Source: Synechococcus sp. CS-1332
Lineage (GTDB): Bacteria > Cyanobacteriota > Cyanobacteriia > PCC-6307 > Cyanobiaceae
NCBI RefSeq assembly: GCF_025127995.1
Contig: NZ_JAHLYP010000029.1
Location: forward strand, 19,788 to 83,787
Length of the DNA: 64,000 nt
Reading direction: 5' to 3'
Under the pieces are notes generated by a model, which was not told where the DNA came from, made no database searches, and saw only the letters and a list, made by a program, of their open reading frames with translations. The translations under genes were made by a program, and so were the position numbers. This document shows, in pieces, positions 48,673-59,098 of the stretch. Within the stretch, counting starts at the first letter, position 1. The number at the start of each line of letters is the position of its first letter.

Positions 48673-49271
48673 GTGGGCTGAGGGCCTGCCTGCTCAGCGG
48701 CGGCGCCAGCCGCCGCATGGGCACGGACAAGGCCCTGCTGCCCCATCCCACCGGGGGCACCTGGCTGGAGTTCAGCCTCGCTCAGCTGGCGGCGTTGCCG
48801 CTGCCGATCACCCTGGTCAGCCACCACCGGGCCCACCAGGCCCTGGCGCGGCCCTTGAGGGATGGGCTGGGCGACGCGATCAGCGTTCTGGAGGAGCCGC
48901 CACCCCGGGAGGGGCCGCTGCTGGCCCTCGACCGGTTGATGCAGCTCTACCCCGATGATGATTTGCTGCTCTGCCCGGTGGACATGCCCTGGCTGGAGAC
49001 GGCCGCCCTCCAGGCCCTGGTGGCGGCCGCCACGAGCCCGGCGGCCCCTGCGGCCATCCACTTGGCCCATGACGGCCGGCGGCTGCAGCCGCTGCTGGGG
49101 ATCTACCCGGCCCACGCCAGCCGCCGCCAGGGGCTGCGTGCTTTCACGGCGGCCGGTGGCCGGCGGTTGCAGGACTGGCTGGCCGGGGAAGAGGTGGTGG
49201 CGGAGCCGTTGCCGGCCGCCGGCCTGCGCAATGCCAATCGACCCGACGCCGCCGCCGGCCTGTGGCCCTAG
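48669..49271 (+). CDS. mobA: Molybdenum cofactor guanylyltransferase
   Basis: A 200-residue nucleotidyltransferase that joins GMP to molybdopterin, giving the MGD cofactor used by nitrate reductase and formate-dehydrogenase-type enzymes. LLSGGASRRMGTDKALL is the GTP-binding motif, CPVDMPWL the Mg2+-binding segment and LQPLLGIYP a conserved core strand. It is coupled to narM by ATGA and followed by moaA after 10 bases. This is consistent with an MGD-dependent NarB elsewhere and with the molybdoenzyme next door. Confidence 0.9.
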   Translation: MSGLRACLLSGGASRRMGTDKALLPHPTGGTWLEFSLAQLAALPLPITLVSHHRAHQALARPLRDGLGDAISVLEEPPPREGPLLALDRLMQLYPDDDLLLCPVDMPWLETAALQALVAAATSPAAPAAIHLAHDGRRLQPLLGIYPAHASRRQGLRAFTAAGGRRLQDWLAGEEVVAEPLPAAGLRNANRPDAAAGLWP

Positions 49272-49281
49272 CTTTCCTGCC

Positions 49282-50334
49282 ATGGCGGAGCGTCCCCTGG
49301 ATCTGCACGGCCGGCCCCTGGGGGTGCTGCGGCTGTCACTCACAGCACGCTGCAACCTGGCCTGCCCCTATTGCTGCCCCGATGTCGAGGACCCGCCCGA
49401 CCTGCTGACCCTGCCGGAACGGGTGGCCCTGGTGGAGGCGACCGTGGGCCTGGGGGTGCACACCCTGCGCCTCACCGGCGGCGAGCCCCTGCTGCACCGG
49501 CACCTGGAGGAGCTGATCGCCTCCCTGCAGCCGCTGCGGCAGCGCGACCCCAGCGATCCCCGCGGTGCCCTGCGGGAGATCGCCCTCACCAGTAACGGGG
49601 TGCTGCTCAGTGCCGATCGGGCCCGGCAATTGAAGGCGGCAGGGCTCGACCGGATCACCCTCAGCCTCGATGGCACCGATGGGGCCAGCGTGGCCCGCAT
49701 GGCCGGCCTGGGGGGGGCGGCCGCCGGCGGGGCCGTGTTGGAGAAGGTGCTGGCGGCGATCGGCCACGCCCGCCAGGCCGGCTTCGACCCGGCCCGCGGC
49801 GCGCTGAAGCTGAATGCGGTGATCACCCGCTCGGGCAATGCCGACCAGCTGCTGCCCCTGGCGGAGCTGGCCCGGCAGCAGGGGCTGGAGCTACGCCTGA
49901 TCGAATTCATGGACGTGGGCAACCGCAACGGCTGGGCGCCGGAGCAGGTGCTGCCGGCGGCGGAGATGGTGGCCCGCATCGGGGCGGTGTGGCCGCTGGA
50001 GCCCGTGGGCCGCTCCCCCCACGGCACAGCCAGCCGCTGGCGCTACCGCGACAGGGACGGCACCCACCTGGCGGTGGTGGCCTCGATCACGGCGCCCTTC
50101 TGCGGCGACTGCAACCGGCTGCGGATCACCGCCGATGGGGTGGCCTACAGCTGCCTGTTCGCCGGCAGCGGCACCGACCTGCGGCCCTGGCTGCGGCCCC
50201 TGCCCGAGCCGGCCCGGCTGCGGCAGGCGCTGGAGGGGCTGTGGCGCGCCCGCCGCGATCGCTGGAGCGAGGAGCGTCTCGAAGCCGCCGCCCAACGGCC
50301 GGCACCGGCGGAGATGGCCTACCTGGGGGGCTGA
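49282..50334 (+). CDS. moaA: GTP 3',8-cyclase
   Basis: A 350-residue radical SAM enzyme for the first step of molybdenum cofactor synthesis, making 3',8-cyclo-GTP. The N-terminal cluster site is CNLACPYC, LRLTGGEPLLH is the SAM site, and the C-terminal second cluster is CGDCNRLRITADGVAYSC, which binds GTP. The protein ends in Gly-Gly, needed for MoaA activity in other species. The ATG at 49282 is used; the longer open frame lies in mobA. It overlaps the 3' end of the molybdoenzyme gene by 16 bases. Confidence 0.93.
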   Translation: MAERPLDLHGRPLGVLRLSLTARCNLACPYCCPDVEDPPDLLTLPERVALVEATVGLGVHTLRLTGGEPLLHRHLEELIASLQPLRQRDPSDPRGALREIALTSNGVLLSADRARQLKAAGLDRITLSLDGTDGASVARMAGLGGAAAGGAVLEKVLAAIGHARQAGFDPARGALKLNAVITRSGNADQLLPLAELARQQGLELRLIEFMDVGNRNGWAPEQVLPAAEMVARIGAVWPLEPVGRSPHGTASRWRYRDRDGTHLAVVASITAPFCGDCNRLRITADGVAYSCLFAGSGTDLRPWLRPLPEPARLRQALEGLWRARRDRWSEERLEAAAQRPAPAEMAYLGG

Positions 50335-52607
50335 GGGGCGCCGCTGGCTGGCGTTGCCGCCACCGGCCCTCGCACCAGCACCGGCACCCGCTTGAAGGCG
50401 GGGGTGCCGCAGCGGGGGTCGACCACGGCCTTCATGATCACGTTCACCTCCGGGTAGAACATCAATGCCGCGCCCTCGCGGATCTCGCCTGGGATGATCT
50501 CAACGCCTTCAAGGGCGCCCGCCTCCCCCTGTACCGTCACCCGCTGGTGGGCGGTCAGGCCGCAGCGGCGCAGGTCGGCGCGGTTCATCAGGATCGTCTG
50601 GCGGTGGGGCATGCCCCGGTAGCTGTCGCCAGGCTTGTAGACGACCGTGTTGTGCTGGCCGTAGCTGCGGGCCGTGATCAGGGCCAGCACCAGGCCCCCT
50701 TGCCCCGGCCCGAGGCCGCCGAAGTGCTCAGGCCCCGGCAATGCCAGCTCGGGCAGGGGGGTGGGCGCCACCCGGGCCCGGCCGCTGGGGGTCGGGAAGT
50801 GGGGGCTGTCGAACAGGCGTCCTTCGACGCTGAACTCCTGGCGGGTGGCATCGATGTGGGCGATCGGGCCGTAGCCGGGCACGGTGCGGCCGATCAGGTC
50901 CCGCACGTAGGACGGATCCTGCAGCCGCCCCCAGTCGATGGGATCGCTACCCATCCGCCGCCGGGCCAGCTCAGCCAGGAAGCCCACTTCGCTGATCAGG
51001 TCGGCGTGGCGCAGGTGGGTGGAGCCTGGCTCGTTGAGGCGCACGTAGTTGTTGCCCGATTCGGTGGTGGTGCGGTGGGGGGTCTCGAAGCGGTTGAACA
51101 CCGGCAGCACCAGGGTCTGGCGGGCCGCCAGGCCATGGAAATGGCCCTGGTTGGGCTTGGTGGCCAGATACAGGATCGTGTCGATCCGGCCCAAGGCCCG
51201 CTTCGCCTCGCCGCTGTCGGGGTTGGCGCCCCAGAGGTTGCCCCCCAGGCACAGCAGGCTGTCGACCCGGCCGGCATCGGCCGCCTCGATCAGGGCGCGG
51301 GTGTCGTAGCCAGGCACCCGGCTGAGGGGCCGGCCCAGCAGCTGCTCGAGGGCCTGCTGCATCTCCGCTCGCAGCTTGACGGTGACCCCCATCGAGCCGA
51401 AGCCCTGCACGTTGGAGTGGCCCCGGATCGGCATGGTGCCCGCCCCGGGACGGCCCACGTTGCCGCTGAGCAGGGCGGTGTTGGCAATCGCCTGCACGTT
51501 GTCGATGCCGTTGGCGTGGTGGGTGATGCCCATCGCCCAGGCGAACACCACACCGCGGCAGCCGGCGATCACGGCGGCGGTGTGCTCCAGTTCCTGGCGG
51601 CTCAGCCCGCAGGTGCTGGTGATGGCGTCCCAGGAGGTGGAGCTCAGCTGCTCCAGCAGCGCTTCCCAGCCTTCGGCGTGGGCGGCCAGGAAGTCGCGCT
51701 TGACGGCACCGGCCTCCAGCAGGGCCTTCTGCAGCCCCAGGAACACGGCCGTGTCGCTGCCCGGTACGGGCTGCAGGAACAGCGAAGCGATTTCAGAGCC
51801 CCCCTGCAGCGACGAGACCGGGAAGGCCGGCGAGCCGAACTTCAGCAAGCCCACCTCGATCACCGGGTTGATGACGATCACTGAGCCGCCCCGCTGGCGC
51901 AGCTTGATCAGCTCGTTCATCAGCCGCGGGTGGTTGGCCGGGGCGTTGGAGCCCACCAGCACCACGCCATCCGCCTGCTGCAGGCTCTCCAGGCTCACCA
52001 TCGAGGTGCCGGAGCCGAAGACGGCGTTCAGCCCCACGGTGGAGGGGGCGTGGCAGAGGTCGGAGCAGTCGGCCAGATTGTTGGAGCCCATGGCCCGCAG
52101 CAGCAGCTGCAGCAGGTAGGCGGCCTCGTTGGAGGAGCGGCCCGAGCTGTAGGAGGCCACCCGCTCCGGCGGACGCCGAAAGGCGGCCTCGGCGATCGCG
52201 AACACGTCATCCCAGCCGATGCGCTCGTAGTGGCTGCCGCCTTCTCGCAGCAGCAGGGGATGGCTGAGGCGGCCGAGGCGGTCGGCCTCCATCGAGGAGA
52301 GCTGCTGGAGTTCCGCGAGGCTGCGGCGGCCGAACACCCCCTCGCTCACCGCCGGCTGGAGCTCGGCCATGATCGCCTCAACGCTCTTGAGGCAGCGCTG
52401 CAGCGGCTCCCCCAGCTCGTCGCGGAAGCCGCCGTGCTGGCCGCCGGTGCCCCAGGCGCAGGAGAGGCAGGCGCTGTGATGGTTGAGGGTCTGCCAGAGC
52501 TTCGGGCCCTGGGGGGTCAGGCTGGCGCGGGCCCAGCCCTCGATCAGGGGCCAGCCGCCGCCCTGGGCTGGCGTGGCGGCTTCGGCGGGGCTGGCGTCGT
52601 CGCTCAT
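50319..52607 (-). CDS. FdhF/YdeP-family molybdopterin oxidoreductase
   Basis: A 762-residue molybdopterin-guanine-dinucleotide enzyme. SACLSCAWGTGGQ near residue 48 is the YdeP-type N-terminal motif, with too few cysteines for the complete 4Fe-4S set of formate dehydrogenase. SGRSSNEAAYLLQLLLRA, GSNAPANHPRLMNELI, GRPGAGTMPIRGHSNVQG and RSYGQHNTVVYKPGD are cofactor-binding blocks. The reaction is unknown in this family; formate dehydrogenase activity is only a guess from name. No signal peptide, so cytoplasmic. It converges on moaA, and the MobA-made cofactor is what it needs. Confidence 0.85.
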   Translation of the reverse strand: MSDDASPAEAATPAQGGGWPLIEGWARASLTPQGPKLWQTLNHHSACLSCAWGTGGQHGGFRDELGEPLQRCLKSVEAIMAELQPAVSEGVFGRRSLAELQQLSSMEADRLGRLSHPLLLREGGSHYERIGWDDVFAIAEAAFRRPPERVASYSSGRSSNEAAYLLQLLLRAMGSNNLADCSDLCHAPSTVGLNAVFGSGTSMVSLESLQQADGVVLVGSNAPANHPRLMNELIKLRQRGGSVIVINPVIEVGLLKFGSPAFPVSSLQGGSEIASLFLQPVPGSDTAVFLGLQKALLEAGAVKRDFLAAHAEGWEALLEQLSSTSWDAITSTCGLSRQELEHTAAVIAGCRGVVFAWAMGITHHANGIDNVQAIANTALLSGNVGRPGAGTMPIRGHSNVQGFGSMGVTVKLRAEMQQALEQLLGRPLSRVPGYDTRALIEAADAGRVDSLLCLGGNLWGANPDSGEAKRALGRIDTILYLATKPNQGHFHGLAARQTLVLPVFNRFETPHRTTTESGNNYVRLNEPGSTHLRHADLISEVGFLAELARRRMGSDPIDWGRLQDPSYVRDLIGRTVPGYGPIAHIDATRQEFSVEGRLFDSPHFPTPSGRARVAPTPLPELALPGPEHFGGLGPGQGGLVLALITARSYGQHNTVVYKPGDSYRGMPHRQTILMNRADLRRCGLTAHQRVTVQGEAGALEGVEIIPGEIREGAALMFYPEVNVIMKAVVDPRCGTPAFKRVPVLVRGPVAATPASGAPQPPR

Positions 52608-52781
52608 CGGGCCGGCCGGTGGAGGGCCTCACTCTGGCGGCTGGGCTCCCCGCTTGGGGGCCTCGGCCACTGGCCTGACGTGACAGGTGTCAGTCCGTGA
52701 CGCAGGCCACCGCGAGCCTCGTGAGGCCCTGCAATCCTTACGGCTGATGGCCCTTTCAAGCAGGGGACCGAAGTGGTGCCC

Positions 52782-53231
52782 ATGATCCGGCATTTCGACC
52801 ACGTCACCATCGTCGTGCGGGATCTCGAGGCGGCCCGGCGTTTCTTCGGCCTGCTGGGGTTCGCCGAAGACAAGGCAGTGCGGATCAGCGGGCCCCAGTT
52901 CTCGGCCTACATGGGGGTGGAGGCCATCGAGGCGGAGCACGTCACGCTCGTCCTGGCCGGGGCCACGCCGCGGCTGGAGGTGCAGCTGCTGCAGTACCAC
53001 CACCCGGATCCCCTCCCCGAGCCCGCCATCGACAGCCTGGCGCGGGTGGGGTTCAACCATGTCTGTTTCGCCGTCGACGAGCTGGAGGCAGAAGTGGCCC
53101 GGCTGCAGGCGGCGGGCGTCCAGCTCCGCAACGCGGTGATGGAGTTCCATCACCGCAAGCTGGTGTTTCTCCGGGGTCCGGAGGGCATCACCGTGGAGCT
53201 GGCGGAATGGAAGGCTGGAGTCAATTCTTAG
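52782..53231 (+). CDS. VOC-family (glyoxalase/dioxygenase-like) protein
   Basis: A 149-residue protein with two beta-alpha-beta-beta-beta units. HFDHVTIVVRDLEAARRFFG is the first unit, with a possible metal-ligand His, and VGFNHVCFAVDELEAEVARL the second; GPEGITVELAEW supplies the closing Glu. The family includes glyoxalase I, methylmalonyl-CoA epimerase and dioxygenases, and the substrate cannot be told. The ATG at 52782 is preferred to a GTG three codons upstream. The spacer before it (52608-52781) contains the short palindrome TGACA-GG-TGTCA but no clear promoter. Its tail overlaps grxC by 4 bases. Confidence 0.8.
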   Translation: MIRHFDHVTIVVRDLEAARRFFGLLGFAEDKAVRISGPQFSAYMGVEAIEAEHVTLVLAGATPRLEVQLLQYHHPDPLPEPAIDSLARVGFNHVCFAVDELEAEVARLQAAGVQLRNAVMEFHHRKLVFLRGPEGITVELAEWKAGVNS

Positions 53232-53494
53232 GGCGTGACGGCCAGCAACGCATCCAGCCGGCCCTGGCGCTCCAGGGCGTAGAGGTCGTCGCAGCCGCCC
53301 ACATGGGCCCCATCGATGAAGACCTGGGGCACCGAGCGCCGACCGTCGCTGCCCCGGGCCACCATCGCGTCGCGGGCGTCCTCGTCGCCGTCGATCACAT
53401 AGTCCTCGTAGGTCACGCCCTTGCGGTCCAGCAGCTGCTTGGCCCGGATGCAGAACGGGCAGAAGCGCCAGGTGTAGATCTCGACCTTGGACAT
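53228..53494 (-). CDS. grxC: Glutaredoxin, dithiol type
   Basis: An 88-residue glutaredoxin 3-like protein. CPFC near residue 12 is the redox-active pair, SVPQVFIDGAHVGGCDDL contains the cis-proline and glutathione-binding residues. It reduces protein disulfides and ribonucleotide reductase with glutathione. The ATG at 53494 gives the standard length; the long open frame upstream is antisense to the sigma factor. It converges on the VOC gene with a 4-base overlap. Confidence 0.93.
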   Translation of the reverse strand: MSKVEIYTWRFCPFCIRAKQLLDRKGVTYEDYVIDGDEDARDAMVARGSDGRRSVPQVFIDGAHVGGCDDLYALERQGRLDALLAVTP

Positions 53495-53528
53495 GGAGGG
53501 CACGGGATGGGACGAATTGCTCTGATTC

Positions 53529-53555
53529 TGTCGAAACGGGGGCCCTCCGTGCGTC
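53529..53555 (+). promoter_or_regulatory. Candidate ECF42 sigma promoter TGTCGA-N17-CGTC
   Basis: TGTCGA (53529-53534), a 17-base spacer, and CGTC (53552-53555) lie about 60 bases before the DGPF gene, whose downstream partner is an ECF42-type sigma factor. As I recall, ECF42 targets have TGTCGA at -35 and CG[A/T]C at -10. This points to autoregulation. Confidence 0.6.
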
Positions 53556-53571
53556 ATGGAGATGACGCACG
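53548..53571. repeat. Perfect 10-base inverted repeat over the candidate -10 element
   Basis: CGTGCGTCAT and ATGACGCACG pair over ten bases around a GGAG loop. It overlaps the -10-like CGTC, so it may be an operator. No T-run follows, though it also lies between divergent genes and could form in the leader RNA. Confidence 0.65.
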
Positions 53572-53617
53572 CCCTCCGGGAGTGTGCGCGACCTCTCAAC
53601 CCCTGCGATTCCTCACC

Positions 53618-53959
53618 ATGCAGTATGCCGTTCTGATCTACGAAAGCGAGCAGGACTTCGCCGACCGCCCAAGCCTGATGCCGGCCTATGCCGCCTATTC
53701 CCAGGCCCTGGCCGAGGCCGGCTATATGGCCGGCGGCCAGGCCCTCCAGCCCACCCACACGGCCACCACCTTGCGCCTGCGCCACGGAGAGCGGCAGGTG
53801 CAGGACGGGCCCTTCCCCGACAGCAAGGAGCAGCTGGGCGGCTTCTTCCTGATCGATGTGCCCGACCTCGACGCCGCCCTCACCTGGGCCGCCCGCTGCC
53901 CGGCGGCGGAGCGCTGCGCCGTGGAGGTGCGTCCCGTGCTCGCCATGGAAGCCCCCTGA
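53618..53959 (+). CDS. YCII/DGPF-domain protein
   Basis: A 113-residue protein opening MQYAVLIYESEQDF and containing VQDGPFPDSKEQLGGFFLID, where DGPF names the family. This ferredoxin-like small domain is of unknown activity; YCII relatives include proposed hydrolase-like enzymes. Directly after it, one base away, starts an ECF sigma factor. DGPF genes are the standard neighbours and targets of ECF42 sigma factors, so this is probably their target protein. The ATG at 53618 is chosen because the domain begins there. Confidence 0.88.
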   Translation: MQYAVLIYESEQDFADRPSLMPAYAAYSQALAEAGYMAGGQALQPTHTATTLRLRHGERQVQDGPFPDSKEQLGGFFLIDVPDLDAALTWAARCPAAERCAVEVRPVLAMEAP

Positions 53960-53960
53960 G

Positions 53961-55199
53961 ATGGAGGAGCGGCGGGCGGCGGAGCTGGCGGCACGGCAGT
54001 CCTTCGGCAAGCTGGTGGCCTGGCTCACCGCCCGCTGCGGCGATGTGGCCGCGGCCGAGGACGCCATCGGTGACGCCTTCCTTGCTGCCCTGAAGCAGTG
54101 GCCGGAGCAGGGGGTGCCCCGGGCTCCCGAAGCCTGGCTGCTGGTGGTGGCCCGGCGGCGTCTGATCGACCGGGCCCGCCGCGACCGGACCCTGGAGCGC
54201 CTGCTGCCGGAGCTGGATGCCGCGGCCCCCGGCATGGATCCGGAAACCTCTGAGAACTCCATGGAGATCCCCGACGAGCGGCTGCGACTGCTGTTTCTCT
54301 GCGCCCACCCGGCGATCGACCTAGGCCTCCAGGCCCCGCTGATGCTCCAGACCGTCCTGGGGCTTACCGCCAGCCGGATCGCAGCGGCCTTCCTGGTGGC
54401 GCCGGCCACCATGGGCCAGCGGCTGGTGCGGGCCAAGGCCAAAATCCGCGACGCCGGCATTCCGTTCGTGCTGCCGGGTGCCGAGGCGCTGCCGACGCGC
54501 TCGGCGGCGGTGCTCCAGGCGATCTACGCGGCCTACACCACCGGCTGGAATGGTGATGGCGACGACGGCCGCGACAGGGGGCTGACCCAGGAGGCGGTGC
54601 TGCTGGCGCGGCTGTGCGCCGCCCTGCTGCCCGAGGAGCCGGAGGCCGCCGGCCTGCTCGCCCTGCTGTTGCACTGCGAGGCGCGCCATGGGGCCCGGCG
54701 GGCCGTCGACGGGAGCTACGTGCCGCTGCTGGAGCAGGAGCCGGCTCTGTGGGACGCCGACCTGATCGCCGAAGCCGAGGCGGTCCTGACCCAGGCCTCC
54801 CGGGCTGGGAGACCCGGGCGCTTCCAGCTGGAGGCGGCGATCCAGTCGCTGCATGCCCACCGCGCCGTCAGCGGCACGGTGGACTGGTCGGCCCTGCTGG
54901 GGCTCTACGACGCCCTGATGGCGCTGGCCCCGAGTGCGGGTGGGCGGGTGAGCCGGATCGCCGTGCTGGCCGAGCTGGCCGGCCCCGAACGTGCCCTGGC
55001 CGAGCTGGAAGCGCTGGCCGCCGCCGACCCGGCCCTGCGGGAGCACCAGCCCTGGTGGGCGCTGCGGGCCCACCTGCTGCAGCGGACCAGCCAGGCCGGC
55101 GCGGCCCAGCAGGCCTACCGGCGCGCCATCGCTCTGGCGAACGATCAGGCGGTGCGGGCGTTTCTGCTGAAGCAGTCCGGAGCCGATTGCCCTGGTTAG
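53961..55199 (+). CDS. ECF42-type RNA polymerase sigma factor
   Basis: A 412-residue sigma factor. Region 2 lies at about residues 12-80 (GDVAAAEDAIGDAFLAALKQW is the classical start of region 2, first 20 residues or so). Region 4 is at about 105-170 with LLFLCAHPAIDLGLQAPLML and AAFLVAPATMGQRLVRAKAK as the DNA-binding helices. The remaining 240 residues are an alpha-helical, TPR-like extension typical of ECF42, which lack a classical anti-sigma factor and are thought to be controlled through this domain. The upstream DGPF gene and the TGTCGA promoter agree. The signal sensed is unknown. Confidence 0.88.
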   Translation: MEERRAAELAARQSFGKLVAWLTARCGDVAAAEDAIGDAFLAALKQWPEQGVPRAPEAWLLVVARRRLIDRARRDRTLERLLPELDAAAPGMDPETSENSMEIPDERLRLLFLCAHPAIDLGLQAPLMLQTVLGLTASRIAAAFLVAPATMGQRLVRAKAKIRDAGIPFVLPGAEALPTRSAAVLQAIYAAYTTGWNGDGDDGRDRGLTQEAVLLARLCAALLPEEPEAAGLLALLLHCEARHGARRAVDGSYVPLLEQEPALWDADLIAEAEAVLTQASRAGRPGRFQLEAAIQSLHAHRAVSGTVDWSALLGLYDALMALAPSAGGRVSRIAVLAELAGPERALAELEALAAADPALREHQPWWALRAHLLQRTSQAGAAQQAYRRAIALANDQAVRAFLLKQSGADCPG

Positions 55200-55233
55200 G
55201 ACGGCCACCAGGCGACGGACCCTGGAGACACCG

Positions 55234-55563
55234 ATGCGCGCTGATCTGCCCGACGGCCTGACGCCCTACAAGCGCACGCCCACGTTTGACGCCGAGACCG
55301 TGCCGGCGGGTCTGCGGGCGCAGCACAGCACCAAGACGGGGGTGTGGGCCAGGGTCGTGGTATTGGAGGGTTCGCTGCCGTTCCGGTTTCTGGAGCCCGA
55401 CGAGGAGCTGGTGGTGCTGACGCCCGAACGGCCCGGCATCGTGGCGCCCACCCAGCTGCACCGGGCTGAGCCCGGCCCAGGCGTGCGGTTCTACGTGGAG
55501 TTCCACCGGGCCGGACTGCCGCTCACGGTGCCGGGTCTGCCCCCACCGTCTGGCGGGGCCTAA
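55234..55563 (+). CDS. DUF1971 cupin-like protein
   Basis: A 109-residue protein with the DUF1971 pattern: LPDGLTPYKRTPTFDAETVP at the start, HSTKTGVWARVVVLEGSLPF in the middle, and APTQLHRAEPG with a conserved histidine before FYVEFHR at the end. It resembles the C-terminal part of TehB-like tellurite-resistance proteins and is probably a small cupin. No function is proven. It lies 34 bases downstream of the sigma factor on the same strand, so it may belong to the ECF42 operon. It overlaps the next convergent gene by 41 bases. Confidence 0.82.
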   Translation: MRADLPDGLTPYKRTPTFDAETVPAGLRAQHSTKTGVWARVVVLEGSLPFRFLEPDEELVVLTPERPGIVAPTQLHRAEPGPGVRFYVEFHRAGLPLTVPGLPPPSGGA

Positions 55564-56512
55564 TGCCGTACTTGCGGCGCACCTCCTCCAGGGGCTGGGG
55601 AAAGTCCTCCCAGGGATCCCAGTCGCTGATCAGGTCGCGGCTGACGCCGAGGCCGTGCTCAAGGCCGCGGAAGATCACCTCTGGATCGGCCTGGCCGGTT
55701 TCGGCCACTGTGACCGGAGTGGAGCCGATGCCCAGCTGGAACTGGGCCAGGGCGAACAGGATTGTGAAGAAGGGGTCGTTGCGGCCGAAGCCGGCCTGGA
55801 AGCCGAGCACGCCGCACTCCTCGCTCGCCGTGGTGCCGTAGCCGCCAAGCACGTGGCAGCAGTCGTGGCGCACCACCGGCGGCGGCGGCCCGCCGACCTC
55901 ACCGGGAACGCTGAAGCCGTTGCTGTCGATGAAGGCCAGGTAGGCCCGGCCGAGGCTGCCCTCGGGCAGTGCCGCCAGGGCCCGGTAGCGGTGGGCGAGG
56001 GCAGGGTCCTCCCGCTTCAGCAGGGCGCGGGCCATCTGCAGGGCGCCGGCGGGACCCTCATCGCGCAGGTAGGCCGCAGCGGCGCCCCTCTGGAAGCCGC
56101 GCCGGACGATGTCGAGGCGCACCAGGTTGAACTGGTGGTCGAGCACGTGGCGGAACGCCCGCACCGGCGCGTCATCGATGTGGAGTGCCCGGGCGGTGGC
56201 CTCGAGCCGGGCCAGGCGGGCCTCACCGGGCTCGTCCTCGAGCAGGGCCAGCACGGTCATGCCGCGCAGGATCCGCTGGCGCCACTCGCTTTCGGGCACC
56301 GCCGCCGCCAGCTCCTCCGGCGTGACGGGCGTCAGGGACTCGAGGGGGATGGGCAGCCGGATCAGGTGATCCCGGATGGCGGTGATCGTGCGCAGGGCGA
56401 TCGGGCTGGGGGGGCCGCCCTCGGCGGCGATCGCCAGCAGGCTGCCCAGGCCGGCGCGGCCGATGGCCTCGCGCCGTTCCGGTGGCGGTTGCAGGGAGAG
56501 GAGGGGGCCCAT
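55523..56512 (-). CDS. Coq4-like protein with an N-terminal TerB-like helical domain
   Basis: A 329-residue protein. The C-terminal half resembles Coq4: LPEGSLGRAYLAFIDSNGFS, then HDCCHVLGGYGTTASEE, fitting the HDxxHx(10)E metal-binding motif of Coq4, then GFQAGFGRNDPFF. Coq4 is a decarboxylase/hydroxylase in ubiquinone synthesis of eukaryotes and many bacteria, but cyanobacteria use plastoquinone, so the role here is open. The N-terminal 150 residues are helical with LLAIAAEGG, like TerB/DUF533 modules. It starts 5 bases after the katG stop on the same strand, so it is in the katG operon. The family name is my inference. Confidence 0.6.
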   Translation of the reverse strand: MGPLLSLQPPPERREAIGRAGLGSLLAIAAEGGPPSPIALRTITAIRDHLIRLPIPLESLTPVTPEELAAAVPESEWRQRILRGMTVLALLEDEPGEARLARLEATARALHIDDAPVRAFRHVLDHQFNLVRLDIVRRGFQRGAAAAYLRDEGPAGALQMARALLKREDPALAHRYRALAALPEGSLGRAYLAFIDSNGFSVPGEVGGPPPPVVRHDCCHVLGGYGTTASEECGVLGFQAGFGRNDPFFTILFALAQFQLGIGSTPVTVAETGQADPEVIFRGLEHGLGVSRDLISDWDPWEDFPQPLEEVRRKYGIRPRQTVGADPAP

Positions 56513-56517
56513 GGCGT

Positions 56518-58776
<2,259 letters not shown>

Positions 58777-58813
58777 TCAGGCGACCTGGAGCCAGCCACA
58801 CCATGCTCCACCC

Positions 58814-59098
58814 ATGACCACCCCCCTTCCCGACAGCGTGCTGGCGGCTCTCCGAGCGGGAGAGAAGATCCAGGCGATCAAGCTTCTCCGCCAGTCCAGG
58901 GGCATCGGACTCAAGGAGGCCAAGGCCATCGTCGATGCCGCCACGTCCCTTTCGCCACGGCAAGCTCGGCACGGCCCCCGCACGGCCCTCGGTTTCGCCG
59001 CTGATCACAGGCCCCGCAGCGGCCCCGGGCCGGTGGTGCTGGTGTCCCTGGCCGCCGGGGTGGCGGCGTTCCTTTGGGTGCTGATCAGCAGGCGCTGA
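58814..59098 (+). CDS. L7/L12 C-terminal-like domain with membrane anchor
   Basis: A 94-residue protein. Residues about 8-44 (VLAALRAGEKIQAIKLLRQS, followed by RGIGLKEAKAIVDA) match the ribosomal L7/L12 C-terminal fold (the KxxLxxxTGLGLKEAKxxVE type), found outside ribosomes in several cyanobacterial proteins. A Pro/Arg/Gly-rich linker follows, then a C-terminal helix VVLVSLAAGVAAFLWVLI that would anchor the domain in a membrane, with an Arg-rich end. Function unknown; a protein-binding module facing the cytoplasm is the simplest idea. It is divergent from katG, 49 bases away. Confidence 0.7.
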   Translation: MTTPLPDSVLAALRAGEKIQAIKLLRQSRGIGLKEAKAIVDAATSLSPRQARHGPRTALGFAADHRPRSGPGPVVLVSLAAGVAAFLWVLISRR

